NCBI RefSeq assembly: GCF_008727925.1 | Contig: NZ_VTWT01000014.1 | Span: 1-64,000, forward strand | Direction: 5' to 3' | Length of the DNA: 64,000 bases | DNA from: Adhaeribacter soli | GTDB lineage: Bacteria > Bacteroidota > Bacteroidia > Cytophagales > Hymenobacteraceae | Shown: piece by piece, positions 1 through 8,021 of the stretch | Numbering within the stretch: the stretch's first letter is position 1 | How the letters are laid out: each line of letters starts with the position of its first letter | The notes under the pieces: generated by a model | Told to the model about the DNA's origin: nothing | Seen by the model: only the letters and a program-made list of their open reading frames with translations | Databases searched by the model: none | Position numbers and translations under genes: made by a program

Positions 1-17
1 GCTGCTGAATTGCGATG

Positions 18-25
18 CAAAAGTA
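18..25 (-). promoter_or_regulatory. TAnnTTTG-type promoter for a leftward gene outside the window
   Basis: The minus strand reads TACTTTTG, matching the Bacteroidota sigma-A -7 consensus TAnnTTTG. It faces left and no start codon follows within the window, so it should serve a gene that begins beyond position 1. It lies upstream of nothing else on this strand. This is a motif match only. Confidence 0.5.
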
Positions 26-133
26 GCAGCCTTAAACGGAGTTTGCAAGCCACTGCTTCTTATTCAGCCTAAATTTTCGGTAACACACACGGAAACAGAA
101 GGAAAAATTTTCAGGCTTTCTATTTTAAGTAGC

Positions 134-652
134 TTACTCTGCTTTGGCTTTTGGCTTTTTATAGATAGGCACGGTGCTGCATGGTTCGCCATACATAATA
201 GATGAGGCCACCGGCAGTAGTTTCTCCATGATCTTTACATAGGCATAGGTTGGTACCGGAACCTGACCACAACCTTTAATTACCAGTTTAGCATCTTCGT
301 AATCTTCGGGATTTATTTTTTCGATGGCATTGTGAAACAGCTCCTGCTCCAGTGCTTCCAAATTGCCGAAGACATACTTATTAACGTGCGGCTGCAATTT
401 GGTGGCCAGGAGCATGTAAGCCCAAGTTGGTACGATGGCGTCGGCGGAGCAGATGATGGCTACGTTTTTGCCGGCGTATTGCGACCAATCGTGCGTTTTG
501 ATGAATTCGCGGAAATCCTTTTCGCGGAGCATGAGCCCCATAAAGAGGTTTTCCTTTATATCGTAAACAACCCGTTCGCCGGGATGAATAAACTCTTCGA
601 GGTTAATGGTAGTAAGGGCGCTTTGCGCTACCCGGTTTATGAATTCTGACAT
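134..652 (-). CDS. DUF2480 family protein
   Basis: This 172-residue protein matches my memory of DUF2480, a family of about 170 residues found almost only in Bacteroidota and without an assigned biochemical role. Recognisable conserved stretches are CSADAIVPTWAYMLL near residues 68-82, an IKGC segment around 125, and GEPCSTVP near 155-162. There is no signal peptide or membrane segment, so it should be cytoplasmic, and it ends in a basic KKPKAKAE tail. It starts 4 bases after the stop of tsaB, so the two are very probably one transcript driven from the promoter at 1366-1373. That pairing hints at, but does not prove, a role near translation. The family call is firm and the function unknown. 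Confidence 0.85.
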   Translation of the reverse strand: MSEFINRVAQSALTTINLEEFIHPGERVVYDIKENLFMGLMLREKDFREFIKTHDWSQYAGKNVAIICSADAIVPTWAYMLLATKLQPHVNKYVFGNLEALEQELFHNAIEKINPEDYEDAKLVIKGCGQVPVPTYAYVKIMEKLLPVASSIMYGEPCSTVPIYKKPKAKAE

Positions 653-656
653 AATC

Positions 657-1349
657 TTAATTTTTAGCTTTGGCGGTAGTTACGTGTACTTCTTTCACAT
701 AGAACGGCTCGTAATATGCAACATTTTCGAATTGCTGCGCCTGAAAGTGCTGCCAGGCCAGTTGCGAAACGGCTTCGGCTGATGGGATAACAGTTTTCAG
801 GAAGATTGCGTTTGCATTTTCCCCGTTTAAAGTTTGCCATTTGGCTGCCCCACTGCCGAAGAAGATGATTTTCTGGGTTTCCAGTTCTTCGGCAAAAGAA
901 GCTTCATCCAGTACCATGGCCTGATCGTTCCTTATTTCTTCCAGCGAACCGGTGAACAAGCCCGTGTAAACTTCCATGCGGCGGGCATCGATCATGGGGC
1001 AGAACAGATATGCTTCCGGGTTGGCTGTGTGGGGAATTACCTGTTGGGCTAATGCTTTTAACGTGGAAACGGCAATGAGCGGGATATTCAGGGCGTAGCA
1101 CAGGCCTTTGGCAGTGGAGGTACCGATGCGGAGACCGGTATAGGAACCTGGTCCGCCGGAAACTGCTACGGCCGAAAGCTCCTTCAAATGGAAACCACAG
1201 TTCTGAATTAATTGCTGAATGAGCACGGTAATGTGGGAGGAATGCGATTTTTCGAGCCGCAACTCCGAAGTACCGATCAGCTTTTCGTTTTGCGCCAGGG
1301 CAATGGAGCAAACGGTGGAGGATGTTTCCAGCGATAAGATTAAGGTCAT
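657..1349 (-). CDS. tsaB: tRNA threonylcarbamoyladenosine biosynthesis protein TsaB
   Basis: TsaB is the non-catalytic ASKHA-fold partner of TsaD in the TsaBDE complex that makes N6-threonylcarbamoyladenosine at position 37 of ANN-decoding tRNAs. The 230-residue length is normal. The N terminus ILSLETSS (residues 4-11) is the family's opening strand, and GGPGSYTGLRIG at 65-76 is the diagnostic TsaB loop, followed by a typical ST(x)KGL(x)YAL helix. The protein is cytoplasmic. It is the first gene of a two-gene leftward unit with DUF2480. A TAATTTTG promoter element lies 17 bases upstream of the ATG. Nothing looks truncated. Confidence 0.95.
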   Translation of the reverse strand: MTLILSLETSSTVCSIALAQNEKLIGTSELRLEKSHSSHITVLIQQLIQNCGFHLKELSAVAVSGGPGSYTGLRIGTSTAKGLCYALNIPLIAVSTLKALAQQVIPHTANPEAYLFCPMIDARRMEVYTGLFTGSLEEIRNDQAMVLDEASFAEELETQKIIFFGSGAAKWQTLNGENANAIFLKTVIPSAEAVSQLAWQHFQAQQFENVAYYEPFYVKEVHVTTAKAKN

Positions 1350-1365
1350 GCTTTTATAATATCTG

Positions 1366-1373
1366 CAAAATTA
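1366..1373 (-). promoter_or_regulatory. TAnnTTTG promoter for tsaB-DUF2480
   Basis: The minus strand reads TAATTTTG, an exact match to the Bacteroidota -7 element. It sits 17 bases upstream of the tsaB ATG, so the leader should be about 10 bases long. Confidence 0.6.
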
Positions 1374-1520
1374 ATTCAAAAATCCGGATTGGCGGCATGC
1401 CGGCCAATACCAACTTCAGGAGGCACTTTTTTAACGGAAATGCCAGCGTTTTACAACAGAAAAGCTGCACCATTGCTGATGCAGCTTCTGAAAACGGTAG
1501 GTTTCCGGTTAGAAAACCCT

Positions 1521-3182
1521 TTATTTTTTATTTGGGTTCGATTTCAACAAGCCCTGGAATTTCTGAGGATCGTTGAGCACGTTCATGGCCGTGATAATAT
1601 CCTGATCGTCGTCGAAGGAAGCTTCGATGGCGCCTTTCTGGAAATAGTAGCGCAAGGCAATTTCCTGCTCCAGCAATTCTTTGATCTCCGGTTTAAAGCG
1701 GCTCAGGTCGTTGGCTTTATTATGGGCGATCTTCTTTTTCAGAACATCCACATCGGTTTTGATATCGTCGTAGTGCTTTTCGTCTTTGGCTTTTTTCACC
1801 AGATCTTCTATCGATTTTTCTACGCTGGTAGAATAAGAAATGTCTTTTTTACCTAAAAACGCTACGAATTTCTGATACTCGGCATCGGAAATGCTGAATT
1901 CTTTGGCCGGTGGAATGGTAGGATGTTCGGAGCGGTACTTATTAGCGTATTCGAAAAGATAGCCTTTATTTACCAGCGTTTTGGAAATATCGGCAAAGTC
2001 TTTATCCTTCACTTCAACATCCGGGGCAACTCCTCCCCCGTCGAAAACGGTACGGCCGCCGGCAGTTTTAAAGGCTACCCGCAAGGAATCCGGAATTTTA
2101 CCAAGGCTGCCGTCTTCTTTGCGGTGCGAATAATCTACTTCCTGAATGCAGCGGCCGCTCGGGATGTAATATTTAGCAGTAGTAACTTTCAGCTGGGAAT
2201 TATAGGAAAGCGGACGCGTTGCCTGCACCAGCCCTTTACCAAAGGTCCTTTCGCCTACCAGAACGGCACGGTCGTAGTCCTGCATTACGCCGGAAACGAT
2301 CTCGGAGGCCGAAGCGCTGCGGGAACTGGTAATAATTACGAGCGGGATCTGGGTATCGAGCGGTTCGTCGAGGGCTTTGTAAACTTTATTCCATTCGGTT
2401 ACTTTGCCTTTGGTGCTTACAATGTCCTTGCCTTTTTCCACGAAGAGGTTCGAAATGTTTACCGCTTCGTTCAGCAAACCACCGGGATTATCGCGTAAAT
2501 CGAAAATGATCTTTTGGGCGCCCATTTCCTTCAGCTTCATCACGGCATTTTTCACTTCGCGGGAAGCATCCATGGTAAAGCCGGAAAGCTGGAAGTAGCC
2601 AATATCATTCGTTACCATCCCGTAGTAAGGCACGTTATCGATCTGAATTTTATCGCGGGTAATAGCAACTTCGAACGGTTTTTCTACGCCGTAGCGCTTC
2701 ACTTCCACTTTCACGACGGTACCGGCTTGGCCTTTCAGGAGCTTGCTTACGTCGGAAGAATTCTTTTTATCGAGCACCAGGCCGTCGATCTTCAGAATTT
2801 CATCGCCGATCAGCAGGCCTGCTTTCTGGGCCGGCATGCCTTCGTAAGGCAATTGCACAATGGTTTTGCCGTCGCGTTTGCCCACTACCGCGCCAATACC
2901 GCCGTACTGGCCGGTGGTCTGGGTGCGAAAATCTTCAATATCGTCTTCAGAAATATAATTGGTGTAGGGATCCAGACTTTTCAGCATGGCATCGATACCG
3001 GTTTTTACCAGCTTGCCGGGCGTTACCTCATCTACGTAGTAGGTGTTTACTTCTTTGAAAAGGGTGGCAAAAATATCGAGGTTTTTAGCAATGTCGAAAT
3101 AACGCTCGTTTTCGGTCTTAAAAGAGAAAAGACCCAAACCCAGCCCACCGATCAGGAGACCGGCAACAGTTTTCTTCAGCAT
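1521..3182 (-). CDS. S41 family C-terminal processing peptidase (CtpA/Prc type)
   Basis: This is a periplasmic serine protease that cleaves proteins near their C termini. The 553-residue chain has an N-terminal hydrophobic segment (residues 4-21: signal anchor or signal peptide), a tail-specific N-domain, a PDZ domain around 90-175 (GGIGAVVG; GDEILKIDG) and an S41 core. The expected dyad is visible: the SASASEIV motif with Ser291 inferred as nucleophile, and Lys316 in TFGKGLVQ, a 25-residue spacing as in E. coli Prc. A C-terminal extension of about 150 charged residues follows and is common in Bacteroidota members. The gene is 37 bases behind rnpA on the same strand and may be co-transcribed with it. 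The family is certain, the physiological substrate unknown. Confidence 0.93.
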   Translation of the reverse strand: MLKKTVAGLLIGGLGLGLFSFKTENERYFDIAKNLDIFATLFKEVNTYYVDEVTPGKLVKTGIDAMLKSLDPYTNYISEDDIEDFRTQTTGQYGGIGAVVGKRDGKTIVQLPYEGMPAQKAGLLIGDEILKIDGLVLDKKNSSDVSKLLKGQAGTVVKVEVKRYGVEKPFEVAITRDKIQIDNVPYYGMVTNDIGYFQLSGFTMDASREVKNAVMKLKEMGAQKIIFDLRDNPGGLLNEAVNISNLFVEKGKDIVSTKGKVTEWNKVYKALDEPLDTQIPLVIITSSRSASASEIVSGVMQDYDRAVLVGERTFGKGLVQATRPLSYNSQLKVTTAKYYIPSGRCIQEVDYSHRKEDGSLGKIPDSLRVAFKTAGGRTVFDGGGVAPDVEVKDKDFADISKTLVNKGYLFEYANKYRSEHPTIPPAKEFSISDAEYQKFVAFLGKKDISYSTSVEKSIEDLVKKAKDEKHYDDIKTDVDVLKKKIAHNKANDLSRFKPEIKELLEQEIALRYYFQKGAIEASFDDDQDIITAMNVLNDPQKFQGLLKSNPNKK

Positions 3183-3219
3183 AGGAAATACGAAATAGTT
3201 TTGAAACCAAGGCCGGATA

Positions 3220-3633
3220 TTAGCCTTGTTCTTTAAGCAAACGTTCTAAACCGGAATTTAGTTTTTTTTCGATTACGTTGTACGCCGATTTTTCTTTGCC
3301 GATGTAAATAATACCCACTACGGCGTAAGATTGCCCGTTTTCGGACAGCAACTTATGTTTATTCAGACGATACGCTTCGCGAATCTGCCTTTTTATGCGG
3401 TTGCGGTCGTGGGCGCGTTTGAAATATTTTTTGGAAACAGAAATGAGCACCTGCGGAAAATCGGGTGAAGGCGCTTCGGCTTTGAGGGAAACAAAGCGGA
3501 GGGGATATAAATTAAAAGCAGAACCCTTGGCGAAAAGCTGAGAGATCAGCTTTTTACTGCACAAGCGTTCTGCTTTCGAAAAAGTATGGGAAATGGTGCC
3601 TTCCGGTGCGAACTGAGATTTATCGGATTGCAT
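3220..3633 (-). CDS. rnpA: Ribonuclease P protein component
   Basis: RnpA is the protein subunit that helps the RNase P RNA remove tRNA 5' leaders. The 137-residue protein carries the family signature HDRNRIKRQIREAYR at residues 75-89, preceded by LISVSKKYFKRA, as expected for the RNR helix that contacts RNA. It starts 38 bases downstream of rpmH, the classic rpmH-rnpA order. The downstream gene here is an S41 protease, not yidC as in many Proteobacteria. The N terminus of about 20 residues before the conserved core is slightly longer than in E. coli, so a start at an internal codon is possible but less likely. Confidence 0.95.
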   Translation of the reverse strand: MQSDKSQFAPEGTISHTFSKAERLCSKKLISQLFAKGSAFNLYPLRFVSLKAEAPSPDFPQVLISVSKKYFKRAHDRNRIKRQIREAYRLNKHKLLSENGQSYAVVGIIYIGKEKSAYNVIEKKLNSGLERLLKEQG

Positions 3634-3671
3634 TCGCGAAGGTTATACTGCAGGGCAGTAAACCGGGAAGA

Positions 3672-3830
3672 TTAACCTTTGTGTCTTCTTTCGTCAGAAA
3701 CAGTAAGTCTCTTTCTACCTTTTGCACGGCGGCTGGCTAATACGCGGCGGCCGTTAGCAGTTTCCATACGTGAACGGAAACCATGCTTATTTCTTCTTTT
3801 TCTCTGTGAAGGTTGGAATGTTCTTTTCAT
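3672..3830 (-). CDS. rpmH: 50S ribosomal protein L34
   Basis: Translating the minus strand by eye gives a 52-residue, extremely basic protein that begins MKRTFQPS and continues [14 protein letters not shown], which is the L34 signature. It ends RRHKG. L34 is a small protein of the large ribosomal subunit. It is the first gene of the leftward rpmH-rnpA-S41 unit. A TAATTTTG promoter element lies about 31 bases upstream. The length is normal for the family and the reading frame is intact. Confidence 0.97.
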   Translation of the reverse strand: MKRTFQPSQRKRRNKHGFRSRMETANGRRVLASRRAKGRKRLTVSDERRHKG

Positions 3831-3861
3831 CTCGCACCAATTATTTTATTAATTCGGATTG

Positions 3862-3869
3862 CAAAATTA
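3862..3869 (-). promoter_or_regulatory. TAnnTTTG promoter for rpmH-rnpA
   Basis: The minus strand reads TAATTTTG, 31 bases before the rpmH start codon. This is an exact consensus match at the position expected for a short leader. Confidence 0.6.
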
Positions 3870-3988
3870 GGAATACTTTTCCCTAATTCCAAACAAGCTT
3901 CTATTTAAAATTTAAGAAAATGGATTTCCGGGGCATTAGCGGCACTTTTTAAGGTAAAATTGGTACTGTTTTCACCCCGGCTAATCTG

Positions 3989-4617
3989 CTAAAACTTCCA
4001 GATCATGGCAGAAAACAAGGTAAGCACCGATAAAATAACGCCAAACATCAGCACATCGTAACTTATGCGGAGGAACTTGTATTTACGGGCCACCGATACG
4101 CCCAACCCGTGCAGGTCGCGGACAAGGGCATGCTTGAGCTCAATTTCATTTGCAGTTAGTTTATCCATGGCGGCTTCGTATTCATCCAGCTTTATTTTAT
4201 AATAATCTTCGAAAAACAGCAGGCTCTTCGGTTGCGTAAGAATATCTTCCATGGTATAAAAACCCCGCGCATTAAACGGACGGGTAGATATCATGGCCAG
4301 AATCATGGTGGCGGTGCAGGTAATAATAAGAATTATTCCCGGAATGAGGTAAACCGATGGCGCGGTAAAACGGTGCAGAAAAACAGAAAACGTAACCGAA
4401 ATGATCAGGGTACAGGTACCAATTAAAATATTGGCCCGCCGATCGCCACGTAGGACACATGGTTGCGCGATATTGCCCGATACATGCCGGTGATGTTTCT
4501 TCTTCTTTGCTTTTCCTTTTTCTTATCCTTTTTCTTTTGCTTTTTCTTTTGCTTTTTCTGCTGGGATTCTTGCTCAGGCAAGGCCGGGTTCTCGTGGTTT
4601 GATTCGGGTTCTGCCAT
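3989..4617 (-). pseudogene. Frameshifted Pycsar-effector-like (DUF5706) membrane protein
   Basis: Two frames together spell one protein. From the ATG at 4617 the first frame gives MAEPES, a lysine-rich stretch rich in QKKKQKKK-type blocks, then MYRAISRNHVSYVAIG before stopping at about 4423. A second frame, shifted by one, continues DRRANILIG, two hydrophobic helices, MISTRP, the LLFFEDYYKIKLDEYE segment and the C-terminal KYKFLRISYDVLMFG helix, ending at 3989. This is the order of the DUF5706 family, whose members include effectors of the Pycsar anti-phage system (they damage the inner membrane after sensing cCMP or cUMP). The break lies at about 4437-4455, inside the conserved SRNHxxLSxIADxKAN region, and seems to lack about 7 bases. 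No pyrimidine cyclase gene lies nearby. It is either a decayed gene or a sequencing indel. Confidence 0.7.
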
Positions 4618-4800
4618 GAGTCGCAAAGAAATTAGTGTAGGCCGGAACGAAATACAACAGCTGTCTGACCAAACTACGCAACCTGCAATCGGAAGTTAAA
4701 AGATTGTTGGCGCTCATACATTTGCATAAACCCTGAAATTCTGCCATCTTTCCCGGTTTCCCGTAAAATGCTATTCTTTTAGCCGAAAAAAGTAAAGAAC

Positions 4801-6519
4801 ATGATCCATTACCACGTTTCCTATAATAATCCCCTCTCCTATTTTCTGCAAATTGAAATGCGTATTCCGGCTTTGCAGCAGCCGCTGCTGCACTTGCAAC
4901 TGCCGGCCTGGCGCCCGGGCCGCTACGAGCTTCAGAATTTTGCCCAGAAAATAAGAAAGTTTGAAATAGTTGATGCCGACAGCCAGCCGGTGCATTACGA
5001 AAAAATAACCAAAGACCGTTGGCTGGTTCATACCGAAAACCTGCCGGAAATTACCGTACGCTACGATTTTTACGCGCACCAGATGGATGCCGGTGGAAGC
5101 TGGCTCGATGAAACGCAATTGTACATAAATCCGGTGAACTGCTTTATGAGCGCCGAAGGTTTCGAGAATTTGCCTTGCGAACTGGTACTGAATATTCCGG
5201 AAAACTGGCAGATCGCCTGCGGCATGAAAGCCAAGAACCAGAATACGCTCCTGGCCCGTAACTTCGATGAACTGGTAGATTGTCCGCTTTTTGCTTCCGC
5301 TACTTTGCAGCACGAAGTTTATACCGTGCAAGGCATCCCGTTCCATATCTGGATCCAGGGCAATTGCAAACCCGACTGGCCGGCTATTTTAGCCGACTTC
5401 CGCGATTTTACCGAGGAACAGCTACGTCTTTTCCACGATTTTCCGGTGCAGGATTACCATTTCATGTTCCAGATCCTGCCTTACAAGCATTACCACGGCG
5501 TAGAGCACAGCAATTCTACGGTTTGCGTTTTAGGCCCCGCCGATGCTTTGATGCAGCGCAATACCTACAAAGAGTTGCTGGGCGTAAGCTGCCACGAACT
5601 TTTTCATACCTGGAACATCAAGAATATTCGTCCGGCCGAAATGATGCCGTATGATTACACCCAGGAGAATTACTTTAAGACCGGTTTCGTAGCGGAAGGC
5701 ATTACAACGTATTACGGCGATTATTTATTGGGCCGGTCCGGCGTTTTCAGTGCCAACCAGTATTTTGATGAGCTGAACGGCGTGCTTAAAAAGCATTACG
5801 ACGATTATGGCCGCCACAACTATTCCGTAACCGATTCTTCCTTCGACACCTGGCTGGACGGCTATAAACCCGGCATTCCGGACCGCAAAGTTTCCATCTA
5901 CCACAAAGGCGCCCTGGCTGCTTTAATCCTGGATCTGGAACTCCGCCGCGTGAGCGAAAACCAATATTCCCTGGATGATATTATGCGTCGCTTATATAAT
6001 GAATTCGGCAAAACCGGCATTGGTTATTCCGAACAGGATTATATAAACCTGGTCCTGGAAACCGGCGGGCCTTCTTTCCGGGAATATTTTGAAGAGATCA
6101 TTTACGGTACCGTTCCGCTGGAAAATTCGTTGGATACTGCGCTTCGGTTTGTAGGTTGCGAGCTCCGCGAAGAGAATAACCCGATCAGTTACGAACGCAA
6201 ATTCGGTTTCCGGGCGGTTATGAAAAAAGAATGGCCGAACGTTTCCGCCATCATGCCCGATGCTCCGGCCGCCTTCGTTTTCACCACCGACGATGACATT
6301 ATTGCCGTGAACGGCCGCCGCGTTGAAAACAACCTGAACGAGCTATTTAAGGAAGGCGAAAGCTTTGAAGTAGCCGTTTTCCGCAACTACCAGCTCCGCA
6401 CCGTGAAACTGGAAACCAACGGTCGTAATTACCTGAGCAATTACATTGTAGCAAAACGCCCCGATGCCACCGAAGCTGAAAAAGATAATTTCCAACGGTG
6501 GCTGAATCAGAAGTTTTAA
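4801..6519 (+). CDS. M61 family metallopeptidase (glycyl aminopeptidase-like) with C-terminal PDZ domain
   Basis: This is a zinc aminopeptidase of family M61. The 572-residue protein has an N-terminal beta domain (residues about 1-160), the catalytic domain with the zinc motif HELFH (His265, Glu266, His269) followed by TWNIKNIRP, and the third ligand Glu299 in FVAEGITTYYGDY, which is typical for M61. A PDZ-like domain occupies about 455-545 (IMPDAPAAF; DDDIIAVNGRRV). No signal peptide is visible, so it may act in the cytoplasm although some M61 enzymes are exported. It stands alone, transcribed away from the frameshifted DUF5706 gene. The substrate specificity is inferred from family members that prefer N-terminal Gly or Ala. 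Confidence 0.92.
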   Translation: MIHYHVSYNNPLSYFLQIEMRIPALQQPLLHLQLPAWRPGRYELQNFAQKIRKFEIVDADSQPVHYEKITKDRWLVHTENLPEITVRYDFYAHQMDAGGSWLDETQLYINPVNCFMSAEGFENLPCELVLNIPENWQIACGMKAKNQNTLLARNFDELVDCPLFASATLQHEVYTVQGIPFHIWIQGNCKPDWPAILADFRDFTEEQLRLFHDFPVQDYHFMFQILPYKHYHGVEHSNSTVCVLGPADALMQRNTYKELLGVSCHELFHTWNIKNIRPAEMMPYDYTQENYFKTGFVAEGITTYYGDYLLGRSGVFSANQYFDELNGVLKKHYDDYGRHNYSVTDSSFDTWLDGYKPGIPDRKVSIYHKGALAALILDLELRRVSENQYSLDDIMRRLYNEFGKTGIGYSEQDYINLVLETGGPSFREYFEEIIYGTVPLENSLDTALRFVGCELREENNPISYERKFGFRAVMKKEWPNVSAIMPDAPAAFVFTTDDDIIAVNGRRVENNLNELFKEGESFEVAVFRNYQLRTVKLETNGRNYLSNYIVAKRPDATEAEKDNFQRWLNQKF

Positions 6520-6578
6520 GGGGTTTTTGGGTTAAAACGGAAGCTAGGAGGGTAAAAGAAGCAGCAAGGTAAAATAGG

Positions 6579-6613
6579 TGTCATCCTGAGCGACAGCGAA
6601 GGACCTCGTCGGC
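6579..6613 (+). repeat. 35-bp dispersed repeat, left arm of the GIY-YIG unit (family 1)
   Basis: The arm begins TGTCATCCTGAG and ends CCTCGTCGGC. Its reverse complement lies at 6962-6996 with only two or three mismatches in the centre. Related arms are at 34700-34734, 34773-34807, 60997-61031 and 61059-61093. Such sequences behave like REP elements. Confidence 0.85.
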
Positions 6614-6643
6614 TTGAAGCAGAAAAGTTAACTAAACGCAAAA

Positions 6644-6933
6644 ATGAAAGGTCTGCATTTTTTCGTGTACATCGTAACGAACCCAACTAAAACGGTTTTG
6701 TATACCGGCGTAACCAACGATCTTGCAGACCGCATACAACAACATTACCAAAACCGAGGAAACAAAACTACTTTTACCGGCAGATATCACTGTTATAATC
6801 TACTTTACTACGAAACCTTTTCAGGAATTGAACAAGCTATAAGCAGAGAAAAGGAAATAAAGGGCTGGACCAGGGCAAAGAAGGAATGCTGATCGCCACT
6901 GTAAATCCGAATTGGGATTTTCTGAAAGCTTAA
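6644..6933 (+). pseudogene. GIY-YIG nuclease family protein, interrupted by a one-base deletion
   Basis: The open part (6644-6892, 82 residues) has the GIY-YIG fold in its expected order: VYIVTN near residue 8, LYTGVTNDL near 19-27, arginine in ADRIQQH, and ISREKEIKGW near 67-76. GIY-YIG proteins cut DNA with a single metal. Small stand-alone members of this UvrC-N-like type usually end with a segment such as LIATVNPNWDFL. Here that segment is encoded immediately downstream (6889-6933) but in another frame. Adding one base near 6887-6888 joins the two parts into a 96-residue protein ending at the TAA at 6931-6933. The gene is the only content between two inverted copies of a 35-bp repeat (6579-6613 and 6962-6996). 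Confidence 0.8.
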
Positions 6934-6961
6934 TTTCTTTTAGTAAGCATTTCTGCAGTAC

Positions 6962-6996
6962 GCCGACGAGGTCCTTCGCTCGCGCTCAGGATGACA
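6962..6996 (-). repeat. 35-bp dispersed repeat, right arm of the GIY-YIG unit (family 1)
   Basis: This is the inverted partner of 6579-6613. Read on the minus strand it begins TGTCATCCTGAG and ends CCTCGTCGGC. Together the arms bound a 418-bp unit holding only the GIY-YIG gene. Confidence 0.85.
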
Positions 6997-7041
6997 GCTT
7001 TTAATTAGCTTTAGTAGCTATATTTAGACATTTAGAATCAC

Positions 7042-7464
7042 ATGGAAAACAAAACTTCAGCAACCCAGCACTTAGGGCATTCCAACGTAATGGGGCCGGA
7101 ACTCCGGAAGCTGGTGGAAACACAATTATTAGCAGAGCTGCCCCATTATAAAATGGACAAGCCCAACTTGAAAATTGATTGGTCAAACAGTCAGGTTGAA
7201 GGGCACTCTACAGCTTATTTAGATGGAACAGTAGAAAACTATTCCGGAATTCTGGTACTGGATGAGAACAACCAGATTGTGGCTGATGGCTGGATGGAGT
7301 TTATTCTGGAACCGGATTTCTTCCTGGCTTACTGGGATCATATTACTACCCGCGAAGGCAAAAAGAAACTCAGCGAAAAGCAGATGCCCGGTATTCCGAA
7401 GCACGTCTGGAAGCAGATTCCAGAGGCGTTAAAGGAGAAGTATAGCAGGAAGCGGTTGAAGTAA
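7042..7464 (+). CDS. Hypothetical protein, 140 residues
   Basis: I do not recognise this protein. It is soluble, with no signal peptide or membrane helix. The middle alternates hydrophobic and polar residues (STAYLDGTVENYSGILVLDENN), suggesting beta strands. A WMEFILEP segment follows near residue 94 and the C terminus is basic (KEKYSRKRLK). The start is the first ATG after the family 1 repeat, with no clear Shine-Dalgarno. It converges on the small gene at 7560-7874, and a strong hairpin between them (7496-7528) can terminate both. The sequence looks like a normal, intact coding region, but its role is unknown. Confidence 0.6.
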   Translation: MENKTSATQHLGHSNVMGPELRKLVETQLLAELPHYKMDKPNLKIDWSNSQVEGHSTAYLDGTVENYSGILVLDENNQIVADGWMEFILEPDFFLAYWDHITTREGKKKLSEKQMPGIPKHVWKQIPEALKEKYSRKRLK

Positions 7465-7495
7465 TTCAATTTATAAAGGTAGCATGAACCACAAA

Positions 7496-7528
7496 AAAGC
7501 GGCCCGGAAGCTTATTCCGGGCCGCTTT
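7496..7528. terminator. Bidirectional intrinsic terminator
   Basis: The arms AAAGCGGCCCGGAA (7496-7509) and TTCCGGGCCGCTTT (7515-7528) form a perfect 14-bp stem with a five-base loop, flanked by A and T runs. It lies between two convergent genes. Confidence 0.85.
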
Positions 7529-7559
7529 CCTTTTCATAGCTCCATTTTATTGATACAGA

Positions 7560-7874
7560 TTAGTTATGCGTTTTATCGCTGGTTGGGTTGCTGCGGGCGT
7601 TATTGCCTTGCAGCGATTGTCCGCCCGAAACCGAATTATGCTGGCTGGAACCGCGACCGGTTGGGTTACCGCCTTTCGGGATATTCCGGTTTGGGTTCTG
7701 CACCGGACTGTCTTCACTCTGAAGCGTCGGGCGGTTATCGCGGGCAGTACCAGTTTTCTGAGGCTTCATTTTTTCATTCTGCTCCTCATTCGGAATCATG
7801 CCTTTTGCCCGCATTTGGTTCATTGCATTCTGGTCTTTATTCGGAATTTTCTTATCAAAATCTTTCATAGCCAT
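7560..7874 (-). CDS. Small hydrophilic, probably disordered protein with strong Shine-Dalgarno
   Basis: The 104-residue product is almost free of hydrophobic residues and rich in N, Q, G, K, S and P, especially after residue 40 (NRNIPKGGNPTGRG), so it is probably intrinsically disordered. I do not recognise a family. An exact AAGGAGG Shine-Dalgarno site (7883-7889 on the minus strand) lies 8 bases before the ATG at 7874, which is unusual for Bacteroidota genes and argues for a real, well-translated gene. A second ATG two codons later would also fit. The small protein at 59606-59827 has the same traits: strong AAGGAGG site, similar composition, GRG and KG motifs. Such small hydrophilic proteins are often stress-related, but that is a guess. 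Confidence 0.65.
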   Translation of the reverse strand: MAMKDFDKKIPNKDQNAMNQMRAKGMIPNEEQNEKMKPQKTGTARDNRPTLQSEDSPVQNPNRNIPKGGNPTGRGSSQHNSVSGGQSLQGNNARSNPTSDKTHN

Positions 7875-7964
7875 GGTTTGGTCCTCCTTAATTAAGTTTG
7901 AACTGTCTGTTATTTTACCATTGGCCAGAGCAATTAGTTACAAACCAGACTTATAAGCAATAAA

Positions 7965-7990
7965 AAAGGGAACCTTACAGCTCCCTTTCT
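7965..7990 (-). terminator. Intrinsic terminator downstream of the PfkB-family kinase
   Basis: On the minus strand AAAGGGAGC and GTTCCCTTT form a stem with a short loop, followed by a run of six T. It lies about 30 bases after the stop codon at 8022. Confidence 0.7.
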
Positions 7991-8021
7991 TCTCAAAATG
8001 CTATGCTTTTAATGCTAAAAA

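Noticed and set aside
1923-3236. Long plus-strand frames opposite the S41 protease
   Set aside because: They show no domain pattern, while the minus strand has a complete protease with catalytic motifs.
3980-4700. A complete Pycsar defence locus
   Set aside because: Only the effector-like gene is present and it is frameshifted. Neighbours are rpmH-rnpA and an M61 peptidase, with no cyclase.
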